From: DASPJL01 sp035628645
GTDB lineage: Bacteria > Bacteroidota > Bacteroidia > Cytophagales > Cyclobacteriaceae
DNA length: 43,890 bases
Reading direction: 5' to 3'
Assembly (NCBI GenBank): GCA_035628645.1
Contig: DASPJL010000034.1
Location: 1 to 43,890, forward strand
Numbering within the stretch: the stretch's first letter is position 1; every line of letters begins with the position of its first letter. Both the position numbers and the translations under genes were made by a program. The notes under the pieces were generated by a model. It ran no database searches and was not told the DNA's origin. It saw only the letters and a program-made list of their open reading frames with translations. This document shows, piece by piece, positions 25,428 to 32,187 of the stretch.

Positions 25428-26375
25428 ATGAATATCAGTAAGACTAAATTGGGTGATATGGTGCAGAAAGTAATGGGTAGGATTTTTCAGTTTATCCGGA
25501 AAAACTTTATTTCGATTGGCTATTTAAATTCTCTTCCGTTTGCAATTCTAGCCATTTATATTCATATCTATTATCATTATAATCAGGGGGCTAGATTTGG
25601 AAAAGAACCACTTCCCTTAAGCCATGTGTATAAATTTGAAGGCGTGGATTTTGAAGAATTTAACTTTAAAACTCCTGATAATGCAATCATTAATGCCGGC
25701 CTTTTCAAAAATCCGGATCAACCTTCCAGGGGGGTAATTTATTTTTTTCATGGAAACGCTGGAAATGTTGGTAAAAACATAAATTTAGCACCGCATTTTT
25801 TTACTTATGGATACGACGTAATGGTAATTGATTGGCGAGGTTATGGAAAAAGTATAGGCAAACGAAGTGAAAAAGCCTTTTACGACGATTCACAATTGGT
25901 TTATGAAGCGCTTTTAAAACGATATCCGGAAGATAAGATTTATTTAATGGGACATTCCTTTGGATGTGCAATGGCGGCTAATATTGGCACCCGTAATAAT
26001 CCGGCAGCAGTAATTTTGGTTGGTCCATTGTACAGTTTTGCCGATGCTCAGCAAAATTGTCCCTGGTATTATCCAATTATTACTGAATATCCTTTCAGGA
26101 CGGATTTGTTTGTACCCCAAATTAAAAGCCCGATTTATCTTTTTTCGGGTACAAGCGATATTGTGCACGAAGCAAGTGTTCGCTTAAGCAAGCTATTGAG
26201 AGAAAAAGATAAATTCATCGAAATAAAAGGCGCCAATCATACCAATATCTTCTTTGATTTTCCTGATTTTAAATCACACCTGCAGAAAATACTAAACCCT
26301 GGTAAAGATGATATCTTGGTATTAAATAGGGAAAATCAGGTGATAAAGGAATCAAAAGAATCACCAAGCATGTAG
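25428..26375 (+). CDS. Membrane-anchored alpha/beta hydrolase (ABHD13/BEM46-like)
   Basis: From the ATG at 25428 the product is 315 residues (ATG 25458 is also possible). A single hydrophobic segment (about 29-49, IGYLNSLPFAILAIYIHIYY) near the N-terminus anchors it. The serine hydrolase fold follows: YFFHGNAGNVGKN (oxyanion strand), VMVIDWRGYGKSIGK, nucleophile Ser177 in GHSFG, Asp244 in SGTSD and His271 in GANHTN. The HGNAGN and D(W/Y)RGYGxS motifs place it with ABHD13/BEM46-type membrane hydrolases. Natural substrates are probably lipids or acyl-proteins, but this is not established. The stop codon is only 21 bases from the convergent CHASE kinase stop. Confidence 0.87.
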   Translation: MNISKTKLGDMVQKVMGRIFQFIRKNFISIGYLNSLPFAILAIYIHIYYHYNQGARFGKEPLPLSHVYKFEGVDFEEFNFKTPDNAIINAGLFKNPDQPSRGVIYFFHGNAGNVGKNINLAPHFFTYGYDVMVIDWRGYGKSIGKRSEKAFYDDSQLVYEALLKRYPEDKIYLMGHSFGCAMAANIGTRNNPAAVILVGPLYSFADAQQNCPWYYPIITEYPFRTDLFVPQIKSPIYLFSGTSDIVHEASVRLSKLLREKDKFIEIKGANHTNIFFDFPDFKSHLQKILNPGKDDILVLNRENQVIKESKESPSM

Positions 26376-26396
26376 GTTAAAATTTCGGAAGAACAT

Positions 26397-28499
26397 CTAA
26401 AATGTATGGAAATAAACCTTAAATGAGGTACCTTCTTCTTCCTTGCTGTATACATCAATTTTTCCGCCTTTGTTTTCCAAAATTCTCTTAAGTATATATA
26501 AGCCTATTCCTGATCCCTCAACATGGTTGTGAATGCGTTTAAACATTTTAAACAATTTATTTTGGTATTCCTGTTTTATTCCTAGTCCATTGTCTTTGAT
26601 TTCCAATATTGTAAAATTTTCTTCCCGGTAAGTTTTAATGTTTATTTCCAGTTGTCTTTGAGGAGACCGATATTTCAAAGAATTGCTCACAAGGTTATAT
26701 AGCACACTCCTTAAATCTTTTTTTACATAATGAATATTTTCAACTTCTAAGTCTTCACGAAACACTGGATTTGATTCTATAATAAGAAGGTTTAAGTCTG
26801 CTTTAATGTCCTCCAATATTTCTTTAAAACTTATTCTTTCCCTTTCTTTATCAATATCTTTTTGGGCTTTGGTAATTTCTGTGAGATCTGCTATTGTCCT
26901 TTTCAGACGGTTTATGGATAGGTTTACCATATCAAAAAGTTTATTTTCATTATCATTGAATTTGGCAATTACGGTTTTATTCAGTCCATTCATTAAACCT
27001 TCCAGGTTGGCAATGGGAGCTTTTAAGTCGTGAGAGGCTGTGTAAATAAAGTTATCCAGATCATTATTAATAATTTGTAGTTGATTGGCCGTATCTATAA
27101 GTTCCTGCTTTGATTTCTTTTCGACCGAAATATCCCTTACTTCCATTAAAGTTGATATAGGACGTCCATATTGATAAATCGGACTGGCTGAGCACAATAC
27201 ACTCAACATCGAGCCATCTTTTCTAAAAAACACATCCTCATGGTTTCTTATTTCTTTAATATTTACTACGGCTGAATGGATCGGGCACTCTGAAAGAGGA
27301 AATTCCTTTCCGCTTGGATAGGAGTGATGTATCAAATCATGGAAAGGCCTTTGTTTTATTTCTTCAAAAGTATAACCGGTCATTATTATTGCGGCAGGAT
27401 TTAGAAAAGTGCAATATCCCTTGGAATTTAAGGTAAAAAGAGCAGCGGTTGCATTATCCGTAATAAGTTGTTTGACATAATTGGATTGTTGGGAGCTCGA
27501 AAATGAAAAAATGGTAAGAAAAATTAATATCGATATGATAACTCCACTCAGCAAGATAAGGTTTGGAAGATTGTAAGTGGAATAGTCAAAACTGGGTAAT
27601 GAAGAAAAATACACCTTCCATGTCCTTCCTCCAATGAGCAAGTTAATTAGTCTCGAATGTTCGGTTGTTTTATTTGAAAAGTAATGAAGTATTGTGTCTT
27701 TATTATAAAGTATTGATTCTTTCGTTATTGAGTCTCCATCGTAAATCTCAATGTCAATATCTGTATACCTTGCCAAGACAGCGGTCATTAAATCCCCGGC
27801 CCTGAAAGGGCTATAGGCAAAGCCCATTATATTTTTTCGTCTTTCTTCCTGTGTATCAGGACTATTGTTTTTTTTGTAAATAGGCAGGTATAAGAGAAAT
27901 CCGGCCTGAACATCTTTATTCGTTTCCTGCACGAGCCTTACTTTTGCCGATATGATCGCCTGATTTTTATCTCTTGCGGTTTCCATAGCTTTTCTTCGGC
28001 GGGGTTCGCTGAACATATCATATCCAAAAGCCCTTAAATTTCTTCCTTCAAAAGGCTCTAAAAAAACGATAGGGGTATAAATATCCCTATTTCCCGCGGG
28101 GCTTATAGTAAAATTTTTAAAACCTTCTTTTCGGACAGCTTCCACGAATTTATTTTCTTGTCCCCTGGTTAAGTAAGAGGCTAATCCAATTCCCAGCACT
28201 CCTGGATAATTTTCCGGGATATTTAATGATTGATAATACCGTTGCCATTCATCCCTTGAAGTACTATCGGAGGCTAAGATAAGTCCCTTCGCGCCCTTAA
28301 GGATTTGAAGATAATCCTGCATCCTGTTTTTTATAGCAGTTGAGGCCAGATTAACCCGATATTCAAATCGTCTTGCCTCCCTTTCTTGTATCTCACGTCG
28401 CGTTTGAAAGAATATGTAAAGGGTGAATAAAAGCACGAGCAAAGCCAGAAGACCTCCGGTTAAATTATATCTGGTAAGAAAATTCAATTTGGAAAACAC
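26397..28499 (-). CDS. CHASE-PAS sensor histidine kinase
   Basis: A 700-residue membrane sensor. Helix 1 is about 14-32 (LTGGLLALLVLLFTLYIFF). A periplasmic CHASE domain covers about 70-240 and carries the family hallmarks: DEWQRYYQSL, YPGVLGIG, YTPIVFLEPF.GRN.RAFGYDMF..P.RR.AM and an internal PIY(K) strand. Helix 2 is 312-334, followed by a PAS domain (345-460, with EVRDISVEK as its PAC end). HisKA has the phospho-acceptor His490 in ASHDLKAP, and HATPase_c has N box (LYNLVSNSLKYRSP), DNGLGI and GSGIGLYIL. CHASE domains bind small extracellular ligands such as cytokinin-like or peptide molecules. The ligand here is unknown. No response regulator gene is close. Confidence 0.93.
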   Translation of the reverse strand: MFSKLNFLTRYNLTGGLLALLVLLFTLYIFFQTRREIQEREARRFEYRVNLASTAIKNRMQDYLQILKGAKGLILASDSTSRDEWQRYYQSLNIPENYPGVLGIGLASYLTRGQENKFVEAVRKEGFKNFTISPAGNRDIYTPIVFLEPFEGRNLRAFGYDMFSEPRRRKAMETARDKNQAIISAKVRLVQETNKDVQAGFLLYLPIYKKNNSPDTQEERRKNIMGFAYSPFRAGDLMTAVLARYTDIDIEIYDGDSITKESILYNKDTILHYFSNKTTEHSRLINLLIGGRTWKVYFSSLPSFDYSTYNLPNLILLSGVIISILIFLTIFSFSSSQQSNYVKQLITDNATAALFTLNSKGYCTFLNPAAIIMTGYTFEEIKQRPFHDLIHHSYPSGKEFPLSECPIHSAVVNIKEIRNHEDVFFRKDGSMLSVLCSASPIYQYGRPISTLMEVRDISVEKKSKQELIDTANQLQIINNDLDNFIYTASHDLKAPIANLEGLMNGLNKTVIAKFNDNENKLFDMVNLSINRLKRTIADLTEITKAQKDIDKERERISFKEILEDIKADLNLLIIESNPVFREDLEVENIHYVKKDLRSVLYNLVSNSLKYRSPQRQLEINIKTYREENFTILEIKDNGLGIKQEYQNKLFKMFKRIHNHVEGSGIGLYILKRILENKGGKIDVYSKEEEGTSFKVYFHTF

Positions 28500-28730
28500 C
28501 TTTAAAAAATTATAATTCTACAAGTTATACGGAGAATTTTCAAAATATGTATGAATATAAGTGTTTTAAGGGGAAGCGGGAGCGTAAAAACCAAATCAGT
28601 TAAGAATAATAAATTTTATGATCTCAATAAAACCCTAAAATTCCCGTTTTTACAAAGATTATAGGTAAGTAAGTTAAATAAAAATTAAAAAACATAATTT
28701 AAAAATTATGTTTTCATTAAAATATTTCAT

Positions 28731-28756
28731 GCAAACGTTTGTGCAATGGTTTGCAC
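28731..28756. promoter_or_regulatory. Nested inverted repeats, LacI-type operator candidate
   Basis: CAAACGTTTG (28732-28741) is a perfect 10-base palindrome with the central CG typical of LacI-family operators. GTGCAA (28741-28746) and TTGCAC (28751-28756) form a second inverted repeat overlapping the -33 element of the promoter at 28750. GCAAAC (28731-28736) also pairs with GTTTGC (28749-28754). The layout suggests repressor control of that promoter. Confidence 0.5.
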
Positions 28757-28780
28757 TTTGAAATTGTTTGGTTATCTTTG
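28750..28780 (+). promoter_or_regulatory. Consensus Bacteroidota promoter for the orphan RNA
   Basis: TTTG (28750-28753), a 19-base spacer and TATCTTTG (28773-28780) match the Bacteroidota consensus TTTG-N19-TAnnTTTG at every specified base. Transcription should start near 28787. It is the best promoter match found in the window, yet no protein gene follows on this strand until 30378. Confidence 0.65.
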
Positions 28781-28820
28781 TTTCATAATTCAGTAAATGA
28801 GAGGTGCAGCAGGGTAGAGG

Positions 28821-28830
28821 CAAACGTTTC
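28821..28830. promoter_or_regulatory. Second AAACGTTT palindrome, operator candidate
   Basis: GCAAACGTTTC (28820-28830) repeats the palindromic core of the site at 28731-28741, 89 bases away, on the other side of the promoter. Paired LacI-type operators at such spacing can loop DNA. It lies inside the predicted RNA, so it may instead be a structural element. Confidence 0.4.
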
Positions 28831-28883
28831 AAGCTGAGTTCATTATAGTGCTTAAGTAAATAAGGGTTAATAATAGCGAAATG

Positions 28884-28920
28884 CGGTTCTAGGGTCTCAC
28901 CCATAGAACCGTTTTTCTTT
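28884..28920 (+). terminator. Intrinsic terminator of the orphan RNA
   Basis: CGGTTCTAGGGT pairs with ACCCATAGAACCG across a CTC loop, with a single bulged base, followed by TTTTTCTTTTA. No T-run follows on the minus strand, so it works in the plus direction only. There is no protein gene upstream on that strand in the preceding 2.5 kb. Confidence 0.85.
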
Positions 28921-29114
28921 TATAGGGTTCCTTGTTTTTGAAAGGAGATTTTGGAAGCGTTATTTTGGATCAAGCGGAAAAGTTGGGGGATTGCATTTCC
29001 CAGTATAAATATTACAAAATCCTTATTTTTGTCGGAGAAAAAATTGAAAGCTCTGGTAGTTCATCAGTTTTGTCGATTATTCCAATTTTACCCCCAGATT
29101 TTCCGATTGATCCG

Positions 29115-29663
29115 TTATTTTTCCAACACGGCTTTTAGATTTTGTAACCCTGTCTCCAAATCTTTTCCCAGCATATTCTCCATATCCATAAAAACCAGCA
29201 TCAGGTTCAAAGGATAGTCCATTTTTCCGTTAAATCCCCATTTTACTTTTGTTTTTTCCATATCCACGGCTTCTGTAATCATGTATGCATGATCATTGGC
29301 TTCAAAAGGTTCAATAAATCGAAGTTCATAATCAATTCTTTCACCCTCTCTGATTTTTATGATTTCCTGCTCTCCTTTGCCTACATTAGCGCTGTCACTG
29401 TCCCAGGCAGAAATAAATCCAACTTCACCATCAGTACCCTTAAACTCTTTTTTCATTGCCGGATCCATAGTAGCCCAAAGACTATAGTTTTCCTGGTTTT
29501 TCAACATTTTTACATAATTAAAAACTTCGGCCTTTGGTTTGTTTATGACAATTTCCCTTTCAACTGCATATTCCTTTTCTAAAAATGCCGCTGAAATCAA
29601 TGCCAGGGCAATAATGCCCAAAAATAGGAGTAGTGCGATTTTTAAGATTTTCATTTGTTGCAA
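29115..29663 (-). CDS. SRPBCC family protein with N-terminal membrane helix
   Basis: A 182-residue protein (an alternative ATG at 29654 removes three residues). One hydrophobic helix (about 7-28, ILKIALLLFLGIIALALISAAF) is followed by a START/Bet v1-like polyketide-cyclase domain. Its hallmarks are EREIVINKPKAEVFNYVKML (37-56), YSLWATMDPAM, GFISAWDSDSANVGKGEQEII, RIDYELRFIEPF and KVKWGFNGKMDYPLN. The cavity probably binds a hydrophobic ligand, and the anchor places it at the membrane. A second SRPBCC gene lies 119 bases upstream on the same strand (30163), hinting at a small gene cluster. The ligand is unknown. Confidence 0.88.
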   Translation of the reverse strand: MQQMKILKIALLLFLGIIALALISAAFLEKEYAVEREIVINKPKAEVFNYVKMLKNQENYSLWATMDPAMKKEFKGTDGEVGFISAWDSDSANVGKGEQEIIKIREGERIDYELRFIEPFEANDHAYMITEAVDMEKTKVKWGFNGKMDYPLNLMLVFMDMENMLGKDLETGLQNLKAVLEK

Positions 29664-29782
29664 GTTTTGAATGAATATATATTACTGACTTTAAGTATTT
29701 AATCAATATAAAAATAAAAAAAATTGGCAATTCATGTTTTGTTACAAATGCTTGTGAATTACTGCCCTTAAATAATGATCAT

Positions 29783-30163
29783 TTATTCTTCATAAAACTC
29801 TCTTAAATCTCCGAAATAGACCGTGTTCCATCCGTCAACAATATCTTCATATTCTCCCTCGGGAATATTGGTGTGCCTGAGTTCTACAGAAGTTCCTTTA
29901 CTATCTGGATGCAAAACAATAGTAACAATGGATGGCTCTTCCTGCTCACCAAAATACCATTGTTGTACTATTTTCTTTCCTTCAATAAATTCCAGGTTCT
30001 TTCCGACAATACTGCCGTCCCAAAGGGAGAATTCCGAACCAGGCTCTGTTGACATTTCTGCCTTATCTCCCGTCCAAAGATAAATGGTAGCCGGGTTGGT
30101 TAATGCAAGGTATACTTCTTCAGGCGTGGCGGGAATAATATAATATTTTTTAAAGTTTTTCAT
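29783..30163 (-). CDS. SRPBCC (AHSA1-like) domain protein
   Basis: A 126-residue single-domain protein of the Aha1-C/START-like superfamily. It starts MKNFKKYYIIPATPEEVYLALTNPATIYLWTG, the classic beginning of this fold. It continues with FSLWDGSIVGKNLEFIEGKKIVQQWYF and VTIVLHPDSKGTSVELRHTNIP, and ends in a helix (WNTVYFGDLREFYEE). No signal peptide or membrane segment is present, so it is cytoplasmic. Such proteins bind hydrophobic ligands or act as Hsp90 ATPase activators, and many in this phylum are uncharacterised. It is upstream of the anchored SRPBCC gene on the same strand. Confidence 0.88.
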   Translation of the reverse strand: MKNFKKYYIIPATPEEVYLALTNPATIYLWTGDKAEMSTEPGSEFSLWDGSIVGKNLEFIEGKKIVQQWYFGEQEEPSIVTIVLHPDSKGTSVELRHTNIPEGEYEDIVDGWNTVYFGDLREFYEE

Positions 30164-30377
30164 CTGAAGGTTTAGCTATTGGCAATTAGGCATAAGCTAA
30201 TTGGTTAGAAACTTTCTGTTTTTTTTCTTGAATAGTTTATGCGAAGGTATAAATTTCAAATGGAACTCTTATTAATATAAGGTATTGTTTTTATGAAAGA
30301 GAATCTGCCTTCAAAATTTTTGCTCCATCCTTTTTTTTCAAAATCAGTTTATACCACAGATATCTAAATCATTACAA

Positions 30378-30839
30378 ATGCAATATTTAAACGCTGCCTT
30401 AGCTGGTATTGCAGGCACCGGTCTAATGACTGCTTTTCTCTATATTTTATCTTTTATTAGCGGAAAAAGGCTTAACGTAGTTAAAATATTAGGTACCATG
30501 ATAACCGGCCAAACTACATCAGAGAAGGGGTTATCTGATAGTAAAAAAGCAATTGTAATGGGGTGGTTACTTCACTATGCCATAGGGATTGGCTTTGCAC
30601 TTTCTTTTGTTTTTCTTTGGCATAATAATATGGGAAAACCTGATTTAAAGAACGGTCTTATATTAGGCCTTATTTATGGAGCTATTGCTGCCACCGTATG
30701 GAGGATGTTTTTTAGGGTTCATCCAAATCCACCATTGATACCTTTAAGGAGCTTTCTGATAAGTATTTTTATAGGTCATATCTTGTTTGCCGGCACCGTT
30801 GTACTTGTTTTTAGAGAGCTAAAAAAAGCATTTCTTTAG
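30378..30839 (+). CDS. Small integral membrane protein of unknown family
   Basis: A 153-residue protein with four predicted membrane helices: LNAALAGIAGTGLMTAFLYIL, AIVMGWLLHYAIGIGFALSFVFLW, GLILGLIYGAIAATVWRMFF and SFLISIFIGHILFAGTVVLVF. A GTGLMTA start and a conserved His-rich helix (MGWLLHYAIGIGFA, HPNPP) are visible. It resembles small conserved Bacteroidota membrane proteins with no assigned function. A beta-barrel gene follows 72 bases downstream on the same strand and may be co-transcribed. I found no promoter consensus upstream. Confidence 0.75.
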   Translation: MQYLNAALAGIAGTGLMTAFLYILSFISGKRLNVVKILGTMITGQTTSEKGLSDSKKAIVMGWLLHYAIGIGFALSFVFLWHNNMGKPDLKNGLILGLIYGAIAATVWRMFFRVHPNPPLIPLRSFLISIFIGHILFAGTVVLVFRELKKAFL

Positions 30840-30911
30840 TTTAGTAGGGCTTTACACGCTGATAAATCGATTATGAAATTGGTTCGTATACAAAGAGAAA
30901 TCAAGGTATAA

Positions 30912-31475
30912 ATGAACAAATTAATAATATCTGTTATTCTGACTACTGTGACAGGAATGGTTTTTGGGCAAGATAGGAGAGGACAGGTTTATGAATCTGA
31001 ACTTAAGAATGTAATAAAAATAAACCCTCTAAGCCTTATACTCACCAATATTTCTGTTTCCTATGAGAGAATAATTACTGACAGGATTGGCATTCAATTG
31101 CAAGCAGGTTATTGGATTGGAGGAAACATAGGAAATACAAAATGGTCTGGAATAAGTCTGACTCCTGAATTCAGGTATTATCTCACCAACCAGGAAAGAC
31201 CTAAGGGACTATACCTGGCGGCTTTTGCAAGGTATCAGGAAATTCAGGCAGAAATTCAGGACTCAAATTCCGAATGGGCCGTCTCCCGAATAGGAGGCGG
31301 AGTGTCTGTTGGATATCAGATGCTTTTAGGCCAAAGGGTTGCCTGGGATATCTTCTTAGGCCCGCAATACCTAGTAAATTCAGGATCAAAGGACGAAATT
31401 TCGACAGCGGATTATGGTCAGTTTATAGGAAGCTTTGGTTTAAGGCTGGGAACTACTTTGGGAGTGGCTTTCTAA
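30912..31475 (+). CDS. DUF3575-like outer-membrane barrel protein
   Basis: A 187-residue protein with a signal peptide (MNKLIISVILTTVTGMVFGQ). It continues as short amphipathic strands: NVIKINPLSLILTNISVSYERIITDRIGIQLQAGYW, then a stretch with TPEFRYYL and LYLAAFARYQE, and finally SRIGGGVSVGYQMLL and FGLRLGTTLGVAF. The first block is the DUF3575 / PorT-like opening, and the C-terminal Phe is typical of outer-membrane barrels. An 8-stranded barrel without a globular domain is likely. The role is unknown. It converges with the HigA antitoxin gene (gap 18 bases) and may share transcripts with the membrane protein upstream. Confidence 0.8.
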   Translation: MNKLIISVILTTVTGMVFGQDRRGQVYESELKNVIKINPLSLILTNISVSYERIITDRIGIQLQAGYWIGGNIGNTKWSGISLTPEFRYYLTNQERPKGLYLAAFARYQEIQAEIQDSNSEWAVSRIGGGVSVGYQMLLGQRVAWDIFLGPQYLVNSGSKDEISTADYGQFIGSFGLRLGTTLGVAF

Positions 31476-31493
31476 CGGGTATTTTAAATGCCT

Positions 31494-31796
31494 TTATGCT
31501 ATTTGCCTTAGTTTGTTTCTTTCCGTGTAGAGATCATAATCCATTTGAAGTCCAAGCCAAAATTCTGCTGAAATACCCAATTCTTTCTCTAACTTTAAAG
31601 CAATACTTGCGGTTACATTACGCTTACCTTTAATAATATCGCTAAAATGAGAAGGATACATTCCTATCTTCATTGCAAAGGCTGATTTAGTTAGTTTTTT
31701 AGCCTCCAATTCATCAGAAAGCACTACACCTGGATGTAACTCAATCTCCAAATGTATTTCATTTCCGTGCGCATCTAAAATTTTATCGTGTCCCAT
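31494..31796 (-). CDS. HigA-type antitoxin (XRE family)
   Basis: A 100-residue antitoxin with one helix-turn-helix of the Cro/CI type (about 30-75): LEAKKLTKSAFAMKIGMYPSHFSDIIKGKRNVTASIALKLEKELGIS. The tail FWLGLQMDYDLYTERN is typical of HigA/VapI-type antidotes. Its ATG lies 4 bases after the toxin stop codon, so the pair is translated from one mRNA with the toxin gene first. It should bind both the toxin and the operator palindromes at 32141-32173 to repress the pair. Confidence 0.9.
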   Translation of the reverse strand: MGHDKILDAHGNEIHLEIELHPGVVLSDELEAKKLTKSAFAMKIGMYPSHFSDIIKGKRNVTASIALKLEKELGISAEFWLGLQMDYDLYTERNKLRQIA

Positions 31797-31800
31797 AATT

Positions 31801-32112
31801 TTATTGATAATGATTGCTTAAGTCTTCTATAACAATTACTTCAGAAACTCTAATAACATCTTTTTCAATTGAAAAAATTAATCTATAATTATAATCGATT
31901 CTCACAGAATATAAACCCTTTAATTTCCCTTTTAATGCTTCAAAATTTAAGCTATTTAGTTTCCTTAAACTAAGTGTGTCAGGCATTCGTTGCAAAATCT
32001 TTAATGTCTTTTTGAACTTCAAAACAATATGCTTATCAAATTTAGGCTTACCTTTTAAAGATTGATCCTTTGCTAAATTTTCCAGATAGCTATTATTGAA
32101 CTTTATGACCAT
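31801..32112 (-). CDS. HigB/RelE-superfamily toxin
   Basis: A 103-residue toxin of the RelE/HigB mRNA-interferase fold. Recognisable blocks are FKKTLKILQRMPDTLSLRK (helical region), LNFEALKGKLKGLYSVRIDYNYRLIFSIE (the central strands with the conserved Arg and Tyr), and VIVIEDLSNHYQ, the C-terminal strand and tail with the conserved Asp and His. It would cleave mRNA on the ribosome unless bound by the antitoxin. The order toxin-then-antitoxin is the HigBA layout. The upstream operator at 32141-32173 supports autoregulation. Confidence 0.88.
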   Translation of the reverse strand: MVIKFNNSYLENLAKDQSLKGKPKFDKHIVLKFKKTLKILQRMPDTLSLRKLNSLNFEALKGKLKGLYSVRIDYNYRLIFSIEKDVIRVSEVIVIEDLSNHYQ

Positions 32113-32140
32113 TAATAAAAAAGAAGTAAAATTAATTTAA

Positions 32141-32173
32141 ATTACACAAAAAGTGTAATAAATAATGTGTAAT
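32141..32173. promoter_or_regulatory. HigBA operator palindrome plus extra half-site
   Basis: ATTACAC (32141-32147) and GTGTAAT (32153-32159) form a perfect inverted repeat around a 5-base AAAAA spacer. A third half-site GTGTAAT follows at 32167-32173, 14 bases after the second. The block begins 28 bases upstream of the toxin ATG, the usual place for the antitoxin dimer to bind. The extra half-site suggests cooperative or toxin-dependent binding. Confidence 0.7.
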
Positions 32174-32187
32174 CTTAAGCTTGTTTC

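Larger units (their letters stand above)
28787..28920 (+). ncRNA. Candidate orphan small RNA, about 130 nt
   Basis: A consensus promoter (28750-28780) faces an intrinsic terminator (28884-28920) with about 95 bases between and no protein gene. Only a six-codon frame (ATG at 28797, M-R-G-A-A-G-stop) is possible. The body contains a second AAACGTTT palindrome (28822-28829), matching the one upstream of the promoter. I do not recognise it as 6S, SRP or tmRNA: the SRP GGAAG-loop sequence and the tmRNA tag are missing. It could be a trans-acting regulatory RNA, or less likely a leader for a very short peptide. Confidence 0.5.
28500..29114. other. 615-bp region without protein gene
   Basis: Bounded by the upstream end of the CHASE kinase and the 3' end of an SRPBCC gene. 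Its middle (28731-28920) holds the candidate RNA gene listed separately. 28921-29114 contains open frames on the plus strand, but they run into the SRPBCC gene on the other strand and show no protein-like composition, so I leave them out. Confidence 0.6.

Noticed and set aside
28674..28904. Minus-strand open frame of 76 codons across the orphan RNA
   Set aside because: It lies across the predicted promoter and terminator of the plus-strand RNA, with low-complexity composition and no family resemblance. Chance frame.
28884..28920. tRNA or riboswitch reading of the hairpin region
   Set aside because: There is no cloverleaf and no ligand-core pattern. The segment fits an intrinsic terminator.
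28932..29217. Plus-strand frames of 68 and 88 codons
   Set aside because: They run into the SRPBCC gene on the opposite strand, and their translations show no domain-like pattern.
31274..31633. Plus-strand 119-codon frame over the DUF3575 and HigA genes
   Set aside because: It overlaps two recognised genes in another frame and lacks any domain signal.
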